Shown here: piece after piece, positions 44,390 through 56,509 of the stretch | Layout of the letters: each line of letters begins with the position of its first letter | How positions within the stretch are numbered: the stretch's first letter is position 1 | From: Nilaparvata lugens | Taxonomy: Eukaryota; Arthropoda; Insecta; Hemiptera; Delphacidae | DNA length: 64,000 bases | Assembly (NCBI RefSeq): GCF_014356525.2 | Contig: NC_052518.1 | Coordinates: forward strand, 7,644,869-7,708,868 | Direction: 5' to 3' | Made by a program: the position numbers and the translations under genes | The notes under the pieces: model-generated | What the model was told of the DNA's origin: nothing | Database searches by the model: none | Seen by the model: the letters and a program-made list of their open reading frames with translations, nothing else

Positions 44390-44591
44390 TCTAATAACAA
44401 ACAAGAAGTGTGTTATAATCATAAGCTACTTATGTATAAGCTACTTATAAATTTACTAGTAGTACTAATAATAATAATAAGATGATTCAATTTAATTATT
44501 CTATCTCATCATAATAATTTATTTTATAATGATAGGCCCTATATTATAAGAATAAGATAAAACAATATAAGTATTATCTGCAAAAAAAATC

Positions 44592-44660
44592 TGGCAGGAA
44601 CGAGAATTGAGCCTGGGTACCAGAGAGTGACAGACCACGGTCTAACCGACTCGCCCACCA
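44592..44660 (-). mobile_element. tRNA-like SINE head (minus strand)
   Basis: On the minus strand GGGCGAGTCGGTTAGACCG and GGCTCAATTCTCG are A- and B-box-like and spaced as in tRNAs. The downstream body is AT-rich without a clear end. From 44661 to 44940 on the plus strand the text ends with AACAAACAAACAGACGAAAG, like a 3' end of a non-autonomous retroelement. Confidence 0.55.
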
Positions 44661-45070
44661 TTTGCTCGTAACAATACAAGCGAAAAAGTATGGCAATGAA
44701 TCGCTGTATCCTCGTTATACTCTCATCCTTTCTGGATTGAGGCAAGTTGGTTTTCTAAATATTACAAAAAACCAGAGGTTTTATCAAAAATCGTTACACA
44801 TACGTTTCTGCGCCTTGTTTCAAAGAACTTGCATACCAAATTTCATCCAAATCGGACAATAACTGCGACTGTAACTGCGGTACAAACAAACAAACAGACG
44901 AAAGCCGATTGAGTCTAAACTAAGACCTCAGCTTCGCTCTGGTCAATAAGCTACTCTCTCAAGATTCAAGACTTTGTGGAGGAAACAACACAAAACAATT
45001 CAAATTTGAAGAGGTGTTAAGCGGGTTGCCTACTTTACCCCCGAACACACAAATCAATAATAACATTTAG

Positions 45071-46330
45071 GATAAACCGTCCACTGGAACCGTATTCAAC
45101 CGATCCGTTCGGCCGATGGATCGGTCGAATCTGCCGACCGTTGACTCGGCCGAATACGGTCGTCCATTGGAACCGTTTTCGTCATTCCAGTTCAGTAGTT
45201 GGCTGGTTGCCAGAAAGTGGAGTGACAAGCTAGTTAGTAGGGAAAGTGATTCTTCTTTCTTTCTGTAAGATTTCATCCATTGAATGGATTTCGATCAGAT
45301 TATGCTACTTGAAAGTACCTACTAATTATCAATTATAACACATTATCTCTAATTTCTAATTCTATATTAGTAGAATCTTCCACTTGAATTCGGTTTTTTT
45401 TTGCTCTTAGTCTTTTGTTGTTTGTAACAAAATCGATTGACTCATAATTTCCCTAACACATTGAAATCACTGTTTTAATTCACAGATATTCATTTATTTC
45501 TCTACATCATACAAAATTATATTGATGATATGTATGATATTCATTTCATCATACAAATATCATTATTGAATATTTATTCATCAACTAAATATCAGCAAAA
45601 GTAGAAGTATTTTTTCTCAAAAATTTCAAATGCTATTGTTTGATAACTTTGAAGAGTTATTTGAGGATGAACGCTATGACACAATTATTATAGAGTATGA
45701 TGATGTGTTGAATTTTTAGCCGTGATTGAAATTAAACAATGCTTGTAAAACGTCTTTATAAAACAGAACAACTTCAAAGAACAAAAACAAACAAGACTGT
45801 GAGACAATTGTGGGTTAGGAACACTAGTTGTTGACTCAGCTCGACTACTTTATTTATTTATCAACTGAATATCAACAAAAGTAGGAGTATTTTATTGTAA
45901 AAACTTGAAATGATATAGTTTGATGACTTTGGAGGGTATTTGAGGATGACCGCCATGACACAATTATTATAGAGTATGATGATGTGTTGAATTTTCAGTT
46001 GTCATTGAAATAAAACAATGCTTGTAAAACGTCTTTATAAAACAGAAGAACTTGAAGAAACAAAAACAAACAAGACTGAAACAATAATGTGGGTTAGGAA
46101 CCCTAGTTGTTGACTCAGATCGATTAGTTTGTTCGGCCGGATAGAGCTGGAAAATCCCATTCAATTCGGATCAAAAAATTGATCGGCTGGAGACGGCCGT
46201 GCACGGCCGTAAAAACCTGTTGCTATGGACAAGCATTTCTCCTTTCTTTGTTGGGGGAACGTTCGGTCGAGTTCGGTAGTTTTCGGCCGATGCTAGCTCG
46301 GACAAAAACGGTTCTAGTGGACGGCCCACC
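45071..46330. mobile_element. TIR element, about 1.26 kb, with an internal 255-bp duplication
   Basis: The ends GATAAACCGTCCACTGGAACC and the inverse of GGTTCTAGTGGACGGCCC match. Subterminal GGCCGATGGATCGGTCGAA blocks also repeat. The interior has two copies of a unit with GAGTATGATGATGTGTTGAA and ACAATGCTTGTAAAACGTC (45590-45840, 45850-46120). No transposase frame. Confidence 0.65.
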
Positions 46331-46487
46331 TAAAGCCCGGTCCAGTTTACCATCAGTCTTTTGCTCAAGCAAAAGACGGATCGTTTGGTTCAAGCAAAAG
46401 ACGGATGTAAAATTTCGTCCACACGCATCCGTCTTATATCGTCCGTTTTCCTATTTTTGTGCTCACAAGCTCAATTTGTCATCAACT

Positions 46488-46749
46488 ATGGAAGAGCTAG
46501 TACTCTTGGCCACTCTTGTTCTCTGTGAATAATATAGGAAGAAAGGTAGAGTTCATCGTTCACGTTAGGGACTGGTTGTTAAAAGGACACAAATTTTCTA
46601 ACGTTGCATTGCTTCGAGAATTGCGTGATGAATCTGGAAATTGGAGGAAATATCTTCGAATGGATTGCGAAACATACTCTCAGTTATTATCGCTTGTGAT
46701 AATTATCGCTCTGATTAAACTGGATAATTCTATATTTTTAAAAACATAA
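46488..46749 (+). pseudogene. PIF/Harbinger transposase, N-terminal remnant
   Basis: ATG at 46488 starts MEELVLLATLVLCE and stops; a frame shift near 46530 restores GRKVEFIVHVRDWLLKGHKF and SNVALLRELRDESGNW, then RKYLRMDCETYSQLLSLV, the conserved start of Harbinger transposases (a tryptophan-histidine motif, then the LL.EL and FRM blocks). After LLSLV the sequence loses similarity and stops. The DDE catalytic core is absent. Confidence 0.7.
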
Positions 46750-47279
46750 TGACAAAAATATTACTGTTAATCGCTTAATGACTTTGTTGAGATGTCATGT
46801 CTCGAGACACAGTGATTGCAAATGGATTGAAATTTTGTAGATAGTATTCTCATCAACAATATAGTACATCTTAATATAGCATGATAGCATATCATAATAT
46901 CAACATCAAACTCCGAGAGTACCATAAGAATCAAGAAAGAAAAGATCTAGTGTGGTACACTCACACAACTTTCCTTGCTCATTGAACTGTAGGCCCCATT
47001 CTTAAACGAGAATAATTCAGGGGAAAAACATAATGAAGATTGGCGGAAACATATTTTAAACTACAATCAGACTTCTGTATATGTGTATATATATAATATT
47101 GTTTTCAGAGCACTTTTTCCTTTGTGTAAATTGTGAAATTCGATGATTTTTTTCAAAAGTCGTCAAAACAACTGTTCTACAGATGAAATATCTCGACTAT
47201 GTGTTCTTTTTATGAACTGCTCTACCTACCCACCTCATGCACGAGAAGGAGATAACTAAGTCCATTTCTCAAGAATGGG

Positions 47280-48030
47280 GTGGACCCTCCATCAGTTTCC
47301 CAGAAAAGAGACTCATGCCAGTTGATAGAGCTGATGAATAACTATACAGGGTATGAATTTGAAAAAAATTGGTCGAGTCATTTTTGAGAAAATTGTGAAA
47401 AAATGTTTTTTAGTCATTATCCGCCATTTTTCTCAAGAATATTACGGAGCTCCTGCAATTTTTCCAGAAATGAGACTCATGTCAGTTGATAGGGCTCATA
47501 AATAGCTATCCATGGTATGAATTTGAAGAAAATCTTTAGAGCCGTTTTTGAGAAAACTGTGAAAAACATGTTTTTTAGTGATTATCTGCCATTTTTATCA
47601 AGAATATTACGGAGCTCCTGCAATTTTCCCAGGAATGAGACTCATGTCAGTTGATAGGGCTTATAAATAGCTATCTAGGGTATGAGTTTGAAGAAAATCG
47701 TTTGAGCCGTTTTCGAGAAAACCGTGAAAAACATGGTTTTCAGCCATTATCCGCCATTTTTCCCGCCATTTAGAATTTAATTTTATTGAATTTATTATTG
47801 TCGGATCCTCATGGTATAAGGACCCTAAGTTCAAAATTTTAAGTCAATCGGTTGATTAGGAATGGAGTTATCGTGTTCACAGACACACACACACACACAC
47901 AGACCAACACCCAAAAATCATGTTTTTGGACTGAGGGGACCTGAAACGTATAGAAAACATGAAATTAGGGTACCTTAAATTTTTTTGGAAAGCAATACTT
48001 TCCTTACCAATGGTAATAGGGCAAGGAAAG
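47280..48030 (+). mobile_element. CTTTCCTT/AAGGAAAG hairpin element, copy 2, with three tandem 165-bp units
   Basis: GAGACTCATG occurs at 47308, 47472 and 47637, each unit holding GAGCCGTTTT (or a variant) and CATGTTTTTTAG. After that come a (CA)n tract (47880-47901) and AAAGCAATACTTTCCTTACC to GGCAAGGAAAGG. It matches 28375-28730 in order. Lies within the Harbinger element. Confidence 0.7.
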
Positions 48031-48449
48031 GAAAAAGGGTTACATGGCGTTAAATACAATCGATAAAAAACTTGCTTATTTTCAAGTACTCGCGAGGCAT
48101 TTTATTAATTTGAGTGCGCTGAATTTTCTCATTCGTTTTCGAATCCGTTTTACCGTCCAGACGCAACGACTTACATGCTCCGACTTAAGCTAAACTTGAG
48201 CTGAATCCGAATCTAAAATCACAATCTCTTCATCTCCATTTTTACGCGATTTAGGTTTTGTTGAATAGACAAAAGACGGACGGTTTGATGGAGAAAGACT
48301 CCCGGCCGATACATTTTAAGTTTGACGACTCAAGCTTGAAGACCGTCCGATCCGTTTTACCGTCCAGACGCAACGACTTACATGTTCCGACTTTTGCTTG
48401 AGTGAAAGACTGAAGCTAAACTTGAGCGTCTGGACTGGGCTTCAACCTA

Positions 48450-48700
48450 GCTTCGCAGTGCAGGCTGGATGCTTGTCTGACTCGGACTAGGCGCTGATAC
48501 AGCAAATAATAGCAGCGTTGTTGGGAATGCGAGCGGCCGCAGTAACATCTTCCACCCAGCAATGGTCGGCGTAGTTCCACCTAGCGGATAGACGAAAGAT
48601 CAATCAAGTCGGTTATTTGATCCCTCCAGCCAGGCTCAGCCAAGCAGCCGAGACAATGGAGTGACGGTCTTATTCGCGTTCATCAGCAGTTTTCTTTCTC
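48450..48700. promoter_or_regulatory. GC-rich patch, possible promoter or 5' exon
   Basis: GCGAGCGGCCGCAGTAACAT, GGTCGGCGTAGTTCCACC and CCAGCCAGGCTCAGCCAAGC make this clearly richer in G+C than its surroundings. CGCGTTCATCAGCAGTTTTC could hold an arthropod initiator. A second moderately GC-rich part is at 48940-49030. No start codon with a good splice donor was found. Confidence 0.3.
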
Positions 48701-49060
48701 ACGATTATTTTTATTCACCTATAAACTCCAGTCACCAGTAAAAAGTTTCCAGAAACGTGGTGTACTACCATATTAATGACTTTTCATGATGATTTTTAAT
48801 TATTTAATAACATTGTTGACATTCTGAGCCTTCAGGCTAAACTTGGGGTCGCTGAGAACGAATCTGCAATCAGAATTTCTCTATCACGAAAAATAACGAA
48901 AAAAAACCCAGCTATTGATCTTCCGGCAACCGTTAACAGTCATCCTGCAATGCGGCCGAAACACTTCCAAGCCAGACACCCATCTCAAATGACAACAACG
49001 CCAAGCTGTGAGAAACCATCCTGCACTGCGGCGCTAGGTTTAGAGTTTGACTGATCAAGT

Positions 49061-51359
49061 GATCAGTACAAATCAATAAAAGTTGACAAATTGTTGTGCG
49101 GGTTGCCTACTTTACTCCTGAACATATAAAACTATTCCATCATCTATCTCTCTCGGTAGAATACTTTGATCAAATCAAAAGCTAATTGAAAAATATGCTT
49201 GAGATCTATTCTCATTGAGGGAGAGTATCATGAACATTTTTTACATCCATAAATTCGATTTTGGAGGATTTTATAATATGATCTGTCGTTCAATTCAGTA
49301 GCAACAAAGAAACCAAACTGTCCTAAATGATGAATGACTGATTTATTTATTGAGAACTAGCAGGTAACCCGTGCTCCGCAAGGTCTTATTGAAAACCAAG
49401 GTCAATAAATACAGGTCATGACACAATCCCGTGATGCATTGCAAAATCGCCATTTTATGGGGTTCTAGTTCACCAATTTTCAAGTTTTTCAGCTGTTATC
49501 ATTATAGATTCAACAGCATGATGTGTTATTTTGTTCATGGAATATTGTTTGGCTTTGAATTGTGAAATAAATTTTTCCTACAGAATAATAATATTTAGAT
49601 TCCAACTAGGAACCGAATTGTTGGGTTTTAGATTGGGAACTTCAAACTCTTTTTGAGGTTTGCCTTATGAACAGGGGCGAGGCGTGACTTTTTGGCTCAG
49701 TCATCACCAGGAACAATTCAGTTGAAAGTTTGAATGAAAGCTGCACCCACCCCCCTACTTCAAAGATAATGTTTCATTTTGGACGATTATTTATCGAGAA
49801 ATATGGTTAAATATAATAATGTTCAGAAATAATAATAATAAATAATGTATAGAAATACATATAATATAAATAAGCTTACTATTCAGAATCCTAGAGTTGA
49901 AAAGTCTAGAACTTGGCTAAATCTCAAGCTCGGAAAATGATCCTCAAATCAATTTAAAAAATTGAAATTAGATTCTTTATCCTTTATTGATTCATAGAAC
50001 ATCATCAGAAATGACAGGGGAAGAAAGAATAAGGTAACATTGTGCTATTCCTCTGCCAAATTTAGATAAGGTTACACACATAGTCCGAAATAGGTTAGGT
50101 CTTGTAGTTGTTCACTTCACTAAATGTTCAGTTCTTAATTATTCGCACAATGTAGATTTTTAAATTCAGATGCTTCAAAACCAAACATAGAACAAATAAT
50201 AATAATCATAACTATCAATAACAAACTGCAAACAAAATAATTATCGTACGGTTTGCAACACTGGCGCGGAACAGTGGAATCGTAGAAAATAGCGATGTCT
50301 TTGACCGTTTACTTAACCATTGTTTACGGGGAAAGGGAGAGCGATGATGCAGAAGAGTGGTGGTAACCAATGCTAAATAGCATTACTGGAATCGCATATT
50401 TTTGAGAATCACATTGAACGGATGGAACTGCAGTAATCTACTTTATTCAAGCATGGCGCGCTCGCGAAGAAACGTTTCTCTTTTGGTTTCTTCACCTTTA
50501 TTTGTATTCATTTCAAATATTTTCAATTTAATAATATACACATTACATATAAATTTCTGTCCAGTCATCGGCGAATCCAGAGATGACCGGACGCCTTGCC
50601 TCTGCTTATGAATCATAACAAGTTACAAGAATAAGAACAATTTTTAAAGATAAAAATATGAATTATTGGACCATTTATTATTGGAATTTCATTATTAAGA
50701 AATCGAAAACCTGAATTTACATATTGTCTGAACCAGAATATTGTTTTTAAAAAGCATAATGCATGATTTTGTTATAAGGAGATTGGAATATTTCAAATTT
50801 ACCGCCATAAAGACCCCACAAAATGGCCGCTCCATAAGGAACACGAGTGTCATGTCCTGTACTTATTGACATTGTTGAAAACTTGACAACTGGTAGGTAA
50901 CCCGTGCTTCGCAAAGGTCTAATTGAAAACTTGACAAACTGAAAATTTGATCTGAAATCTTAAAGAACTGAAAATAATCATCCTCGAAAAATGAAGAATC
51001 TATAAGCGAAATTTCAAGTTAATCAGTCCACTAGTTCAGACGTGATTCGTCATCCGTGAATCTCCTATCTCGTACGTGTAAAATCCAATTCCCTCCTTCA
51101 TTATATTATAGATGATGCCCAAATGAGATTTAAGCTCGAGTGTGGGTAATGGAAAGTGCTAGGTTAATTTGATGTAATGATCAAACGTTGATTACTACCG
51201 TCTGTGCTATCCTGGTCGGTAGATTACATGGGGTTAGAAATTAATTGACCAAGAGTTGTGATATCCCTTTTTAGCACAACGTTAATTGCTTAATTAATTT
51301 CTGTCATTTTTTAGGTTTGTGACGCATCATCGGCTAAATACGTCAATAGTTTCCCCTAT
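49061..51359. other. Intergenic with old dispersed repeats
   Basis: GCGGGTTGCCTACTTTACTC at 49100 recurs at 45010-45040. CAGGTAACCCGTGCTCCGCA at 49370 and GTAGGTAACCCGTGCTTCGC at 50893 mark two old repeat starts; the latter runs to 51115 and is the reverse of family P (13345, 25312). A 69-residue frame at 50402 has no motif. No gene is supported. Confidence 0.4.
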
Positions 51360-51720
51360 GATTTAGCAGGAATGTTCGTTTTTCATTTACTAGTAGTTCT
51401 GTGAACAGTAGACCTCGCGCTCAGTACTTTGCCCTGTTGTTATGTTTTCTCAAAAATTAATAAATGATTTATCAATTTAAAATGTCTAGAAAAAATCCCA
51501 AATAAATATAGAGCTTTCTGTTCTATCGTACCGTGACGTGTCTTCCCGGAATGTGAGTGTGAGCGCTGTTATCAGGTCTGGCTGCAACTGTCTACAAGGT
51601 TGATGGAAAGATACATTTTCAAGATGTTCGATGTTTTTGAACGGGTAGTATTATGAATGGTCAACTGTCTACTAACGTTGATGGAAAGATACATTTTCAA
51701 GATGTTCGATGTTTTGGAAC
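51360..51720. repeat. Dispersed repeat E, copy 2
   Basis: Inverse of 34900-35460 (AGTAGACCTCGCGCTCAGTA, AGAGCTTTCTGTTCTATCGT), with the same internal 70-bp duplication (GTTGATGGAAAGATACATTT twice). Confidence 0.7.
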
Positions 51721-52304
51721 GATATCGCTATATACATTATCTATTATTAAACACGGCAATCATGTGATTAGAGGTTGATTATACATCAAAATTGAATTCA
51801 TAATAGAATGAAATTGAAAATATTGACGTGTTTTCTGATATATCTAAATATTTGATTTGATGATGTCCATGATTGGTCTTTTGAATGAGAAATTGATGAT
51901 GAATCTAAAAACTGCTGAAATAGAGATATTTTTAGAAAATCTGGTTCAGCATAATATCTTCTTTGATATAGAATCAAACTAATACAGAGTATAGACATAT
52001 TGAACTGGTGATCTCTCTATCAACTGGGTATTATTATCCTGTAGCCTTTCTTGAATACTTTCACCAAAACTGAGAACACCTTTATCTCAGGAATCGATAA
52101 TCCCTTTCATGAGTAAGACATCGGTTATACAGATTGAGTCATATGTATGGGAACACCTCAATAGGTTGAAGACTATTGAAGATACAATACTGTAACTTTT
52201 AGGATAAGCTATTGGTAAAATACTCAAGCTTTTGAATTTCAACTCCTCATAAGGGCGTGACTTAGGGGTTGTAATTCGAATAATTTGAATCACAGAATAG
52301 CAGA

Positions 52305-53265
52305 ATCACAGAATTATGAGTTTTCTCTGATTTGAATGTAAACATCCATTGTGTGATACATCATTTTAAAGACCTTCAACGACAAAGAAACGAGAAAGAT
52401 GGCATTGATAAAAATGTTGTATGATACCTGTATCCACAATGGCGGCTAATAGAAGTTTTAGTTTTTGAAGAAATGAGGGGTTGTAACTCTAATATTCTGA
52501 ATGTAAACCTCCATTGTGTGATACATCGTTTTGAAGGCCTTTTCAAAACGAGAAAGATGGCATCGATGAAAATCTTGTATGATACCTGTATCCAAAATGG
52601 GGGCTGATAGAAGTTTTAGTTTTTCAAGAAATGAGGGGTTGTAACTCTAATATTCTGAATGTAAACATCCATTTTGTGATACATCATTTCGAAGGCCGTT
52701 TCAAGACGAGAAAGATGACATCAATAAAAATCTTCTATGATACTTTTATCCAAAATGGCGGCTGATTGAAGTTTTAGTTTTTAAAGGAATGAGGGGTTGT
52801 AACTTTAATATTCTAAATGTAAACATCCATTGTGTGATACATCATTTTGAAGGCCTTTTCAAAACGAGAAAGATGACATCAATAAAAATCTTCTACGATA
52901 CTTTTATCTGAATTGGCGGCTGATTGAAGTTTTCGTTTTTAATGAAATGAGGGGTTGTAACTCTAATATTCTGAATGTAAACCATTATTGTGTGATACAT
53001 AATTTTGAAAACCTTTCCAAAACGAGAAAGATGACATGAATGAAAAAATTCTACAATATTTTTATCCAAAATGGCGGCTGATTGAAGTTTTAGTTTTTAA
53101 AGAAATGTGGGGTTGTAACTCTAATATTCTGAATGTAAACACCCATTGTGTGATACATCATTTTGAAGGCCTTTCCAAATCGAGAAAGATGACATCATTA
53201 AAAATATTCTATGATACTTTTATCCAAAATGGTGGCTGATTGAAGTTTTAGTTTTCAAAGAAATA
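52305..53265 (+). repeat. Tandem array of about six 150-bp units
   Basis: Each unit holds GAGGGGTTGTAACTCTAATA, CATTGTGTGATACATCATTT, AACGAGAAAGATGACATC and ATCCAAAATGGCGGCTGAT, with scattered changes. A 67-residue frame at 53036 is part of the array. Confidence 0.9.
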
Positions 53266-53467
53266 ATATTGATAAAGTTCATTCAGCCGTCATTTTGGAT
53301 AACGTATCATAGAACATTTTTATTGATGTCATCTTTCTCGTTTTGATAAGGCCTTCGAAATGATGTATCACACAATGGGTGTTTACATTCAAAATATTTT
53401 AGTTACCACCCCTCATTTCTTCAAAAACTGAAACTTCAATCAGCCGCCATTTTGGATACAGGTATCA

Positions 53468-53686
53468 TATAGTGAGGTCCACGTTATAATGACAGTATTT
53501 GATAAACTTTGATGTTGCTATCCTTGTCTATCAATCGACAAAGCATGTAGTACTATCTTTTTCTAGCTCCGCAACGATGCCAAATCTGTTTTTGACAATG
53601 TATAAATATAATTAATTAAGGCAGAGAACAGGCAACGCTGTTCTTCTATCTTTATCCACTGACATTATAACTTGGACCTCACTATA
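53468..53686. mobile_element. MITE T, short form (219 bp), at a TA site
   Basis: TATAGTGAGGTCCACGTTAT and its inverse. It interrupts an inverted unit of the 150-bp repeat: GGTATCATA on the left continues with GATCATTTTTATCGATGCC on the right. Confidence 0.85.
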
Positions 53687-53965
53687 GATCATTTTTATCG
53701 ATGCCATCTCTCTTATTTCAAAAAGGCCTTTAAAATGATGTACCACACAATGGGTGTTAACATTTAAAATATTCGAGTTACAACCCCTAAATCACCCCTT
53801 TATGAGGGGTCGAAATTCAGTTGTACGTCAAAAGTTGGAGTATTTAACCAATAACTTATCCTGGAAGTTACAGTATTTTATCCACAACAGTCTCCAATCT
53901 ATTGAAGGGTTCCCATACATATGACTCACTCTGTATAATGTTTCACGTATATTCATGAGTAATAT

Positions 53966-54165
53966 CATAGCCACCTCTAATACAAGGCCGCGGCCTACGA
54001 CATTGCAACGTCGCAGCGTAGGCCTAGAATCCATAATACATGATTGGTGAAAAAGATCAGCTGGTATTTTTTAAAATCTTCTTCACCAATCATGTATTAG
54101 ATTTCAGACCTACAATGCGACGTTGCAATATCGTAGGCCGCGGCCTTGTATTAGAGGTGGCTATG
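53966..54165. mobile_element. 200-bp hairpin MITE with 7-bp target duplication
   Basis: The arms CATAGCCACCTCTAATACAA, GGCCGCGGCCTACG are paired with the right end over about 85 bp. GTAATAT flanks it on both sides (53959-53965, 54166-54172). A minus-strand frame at 53828 is part of this and its neighbour. Confidence 0.75.
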
Positions 54166-54394
54166 GTAATATGTGTTAACCGAATAGTAAGTTATGGTAA
54201 TATATGACCGAAATACAGTACTATAATCAGTTTGTGTGGATGATATATTTTTTATCTTTTCCTAATTGATCCGTTGCGAACTGAAAAATCTGACACAGGA
54301 TCTGAGCCAGCCATTTCACTCGATATCATCTTTTTTATAGAACCATGATTTCAAACAGTTAACTTTGGTTCTCTCTGTTTTCAGTGCATTTTTA

Positions 54395-54714
54395 GGCTCA
54401 ATTCACACAATACGGTCGTCGGGCAACGTCGGTCGTGGCGGAAGCGTGCCGTATACAATGCACACCAGATGGGGGGAATTTTTGTTAAAATAAACGTATT
54501 GTAACATTTTCCGGGGTTGAGAGAGAAGCGAGATAAAGGCGTGCCCGTTCTTGTACGCCACGAGAGACGGCAAAGAGACGTGGTGGAGGCGGGAAAGAGA
54601 TTGCCCGCGTCACGTCTCTTCTGTGAACATTAGACCTGTCGTTTACATAAGAGAGATGTGGAATGGACAAAAGTCCGTTCTTCGTCTCTCTCTGACGTCT
54701 GTGTGGATAAGGCC
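54395..54714. mobile_element. MITE with TTA target duplication (PIF/Harbinger type)
   Basis: GGCTCAATTCACACA at the left and the inverse of TGTGTGGATAAGGCC at the right are flanked by TTA on both sides (54392-54394, 54715-54717). The interior is GC-richer with short frames on both strands (54485, 54551) that have no motif. Confidence 0.65.
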
Positions 54715-54717
54715 TTA

Positions 54718-55400
54718 CAGTTACACAGTACTATGTCTTTATCTGTAAATTATAATTCATGAGGTTTCAATTTTGAAGCAACCAACCTGGTTATGAATAT
54801 TATTCCATGCCTCCTCCTTGTTAGACTTTTATACTTTCACTCTATCCACTGTGGAAGATAATCGCATAATCTATTAATTTATTCATTCATGAATAAAAAA
54901 TCACAATATCAGTATGACAAAACAGGCGCTTGCCCAAAACATCTCCTTCTCCTAAATTTTGTCCGATAAAATGTTCAATGTAGGGCCAAGTCGATTTCCA
55001 TCGAAATTTGAACTCGATGGATTTTCATCCAAAAAACTAGTAAAACTTATTGAAAATGCAATAAGTCACTTGAGTTTTGTCAATTCCAAGCGTTATTTGT
55101 GAAAAATATTTTTTTTCAATTGTATCTATCAATTTATTAATAATTAAAAAAGAATTCAACATTTTTTCCTCATCCCTGCTGGGAAAAGAATCGATCTACT
55201 CTTCTAGCACAGACCAATAGAACAGTCAACAGCCAATATAATCTCCAATAACAATAACAAACGTCATCCTCTTGAAATAAAAGATCTATGATACTGACAT
55301 TGAAACTATCAGGAGATTTAAATGTATATTTTGATACAAGTATTTTGAATATAGTCAAATCACTTTTTTCTAGTAGCAAAAAGTGATTTGATAATAAGCA
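54718..55400. other. Intergenic sequence
   Basis: CAGGCGCTTGCCCAAAAC at 54924 is like the reverse of a CR1-type 3' UTR motif also seen at 5337 and 30930. A 21-base stem (GTCAAATCACTTTTTT with AAAAAGTGATTTGATA) lies at 55353-55394. No gene. Confidence 0.4.
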
Positions 55401-55434
55401 GTTTGTGATAGAAGACAACATTGAAAAATGAATA

Positions 55435-55745
55435 TAATCTCTTAACAATAACCAAGCTGTGTCAAAATAGCCAAAACATAAGAAGATATTGATTGTGTGC
55501 TTGTTACTCTTATAGGAGATTTGAATGTACATATTGGCACTAGAATTTTCAATTCAATCCCTCAACAATAGCCAAGCTGTGTCAAAAAAGCCAAAAAAAG
55601 AAGATATCGATTGTGTGCTTGATTACTCTTATAGGAGATTTGAAAGTACATATTGGCACTAGAGTTTTCAATTTAATCCCTGAACAATAGCCAAGCTGTG
55701 TCGAAAAAGCCAAAAATAGAAGATATCGATTGTCTCCTTGATTTG
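55435..55745 (+). repeat. Tandem repeat of about 120 bp, two and a half units
   Basis: AGCCAAGCTGTGTCAAAA, AGAAGATATCGATTGTGTGC and TATAGGAGATTTGAA recur. A diverged outlier is at 55300-55340. Confidence 0.8.
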
Positions 55746-56136
55746 GTTGATAGCTTTCTCTGATCAGTATCTTCCCGTTAACATATTCTCTTTTTCTGCA
55801 TACATCTTAGAGCTTCCATGACTTGAGAGGCTTCCTATAATATGATTAGTTTGTGCTGAGAGAGTTTTTGATTGATTATCCCCTCTACACAACGACGTTC
55901 TCATTATATAATTTTCTAGTTGTTCTTATTAGCTCTTCTCATTGTATTGTAATGTTATATATTCTTGTGTGTATGTGTGAATGTGAATTTAATTAATTGA
56001 AATTATGATTCTCATTAAATAACTTTCCTTCTTGCTCAACTGTGTGGATATTATTTTTATGATAATTATAATTCATGCTTATCGTGCCACAATGAATATA
56101 CCATACGTTAGTTCTACCCTTATTTGAAAATTTTAA

Positions 56137-56509
56137 GGGCTGGTTTCCGAGCTCGGGATTTAGCTAAGTCCTAGACTTTAAACAGCTGGAGTCAGAAAAT
56201 TGGCTTTCCAAAACGGGGTGTAGTCGCAGCTTTTATAATAGTAGTCGTAGTTTTTATTTTCTCATTTCTATAATTGGAAACGTTTTTCCTTGACGAAATT
56301 AGACATTCCTAGATAATTCAAAATAGCTGGAACTTTACACTATTTTCACTTCATTTTATTTCATGTTCAATTTTCTAGTTTTTCGAAATTTAATTCAAAC
56401 GTGACTATGACAATGACTGCGACTACGCCCCGTTTTGGAAAACCAATTTTCTGACTCCAGCTGTTTAAAGTCTAGGACTTAGCTGAATCCCGAGCTCGGA
56501 AACCGGCCC
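56137..56509. mobile_element. MITE with about 80-bp terminal inverted repeats
   Basis: GGGCTGGTTTCCGAGCTCGG, TTTAAACAGCTGGAGTCAGA and CCAAAACGGGGTGTAGTCGC are inverted at the right end. No coding frame. The target duplication is unclear. Confidence 0.75.

Larger units (their letters stand above)
46334..48442 (+). mobile_element. PIF/Harbinger-like element, degenerate
   Basis: The left end AGCCCGGTCCAG and the inverse of GTCTGGACTGGGCTT at 48428-48442 form the terminal repeat. Subterminal words CAAGCAAAAGACGGA and TTGCTTGAGTGAAAGAC recur at both ends. Inside are an N-terminal transposase remnant and a later repeat insertion (47280-48030). The 3-bp flanks (CTA, CAA) do not agree, so a TWA target duplication is not established. 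Confidence 0.6.
52080..53985. mobile_element. Inverted-repeat element with an internal 150-bp tandem array
   Basis: The left part (CAGATTGAGTCATATGTATG, GGAACACCTCAATAG, to GGGGTTGTAATTCG) is inverted at 53760-53960. Between them lie about six direct units of roughly 150 bp and one inverted run. Confidence 0.65.
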
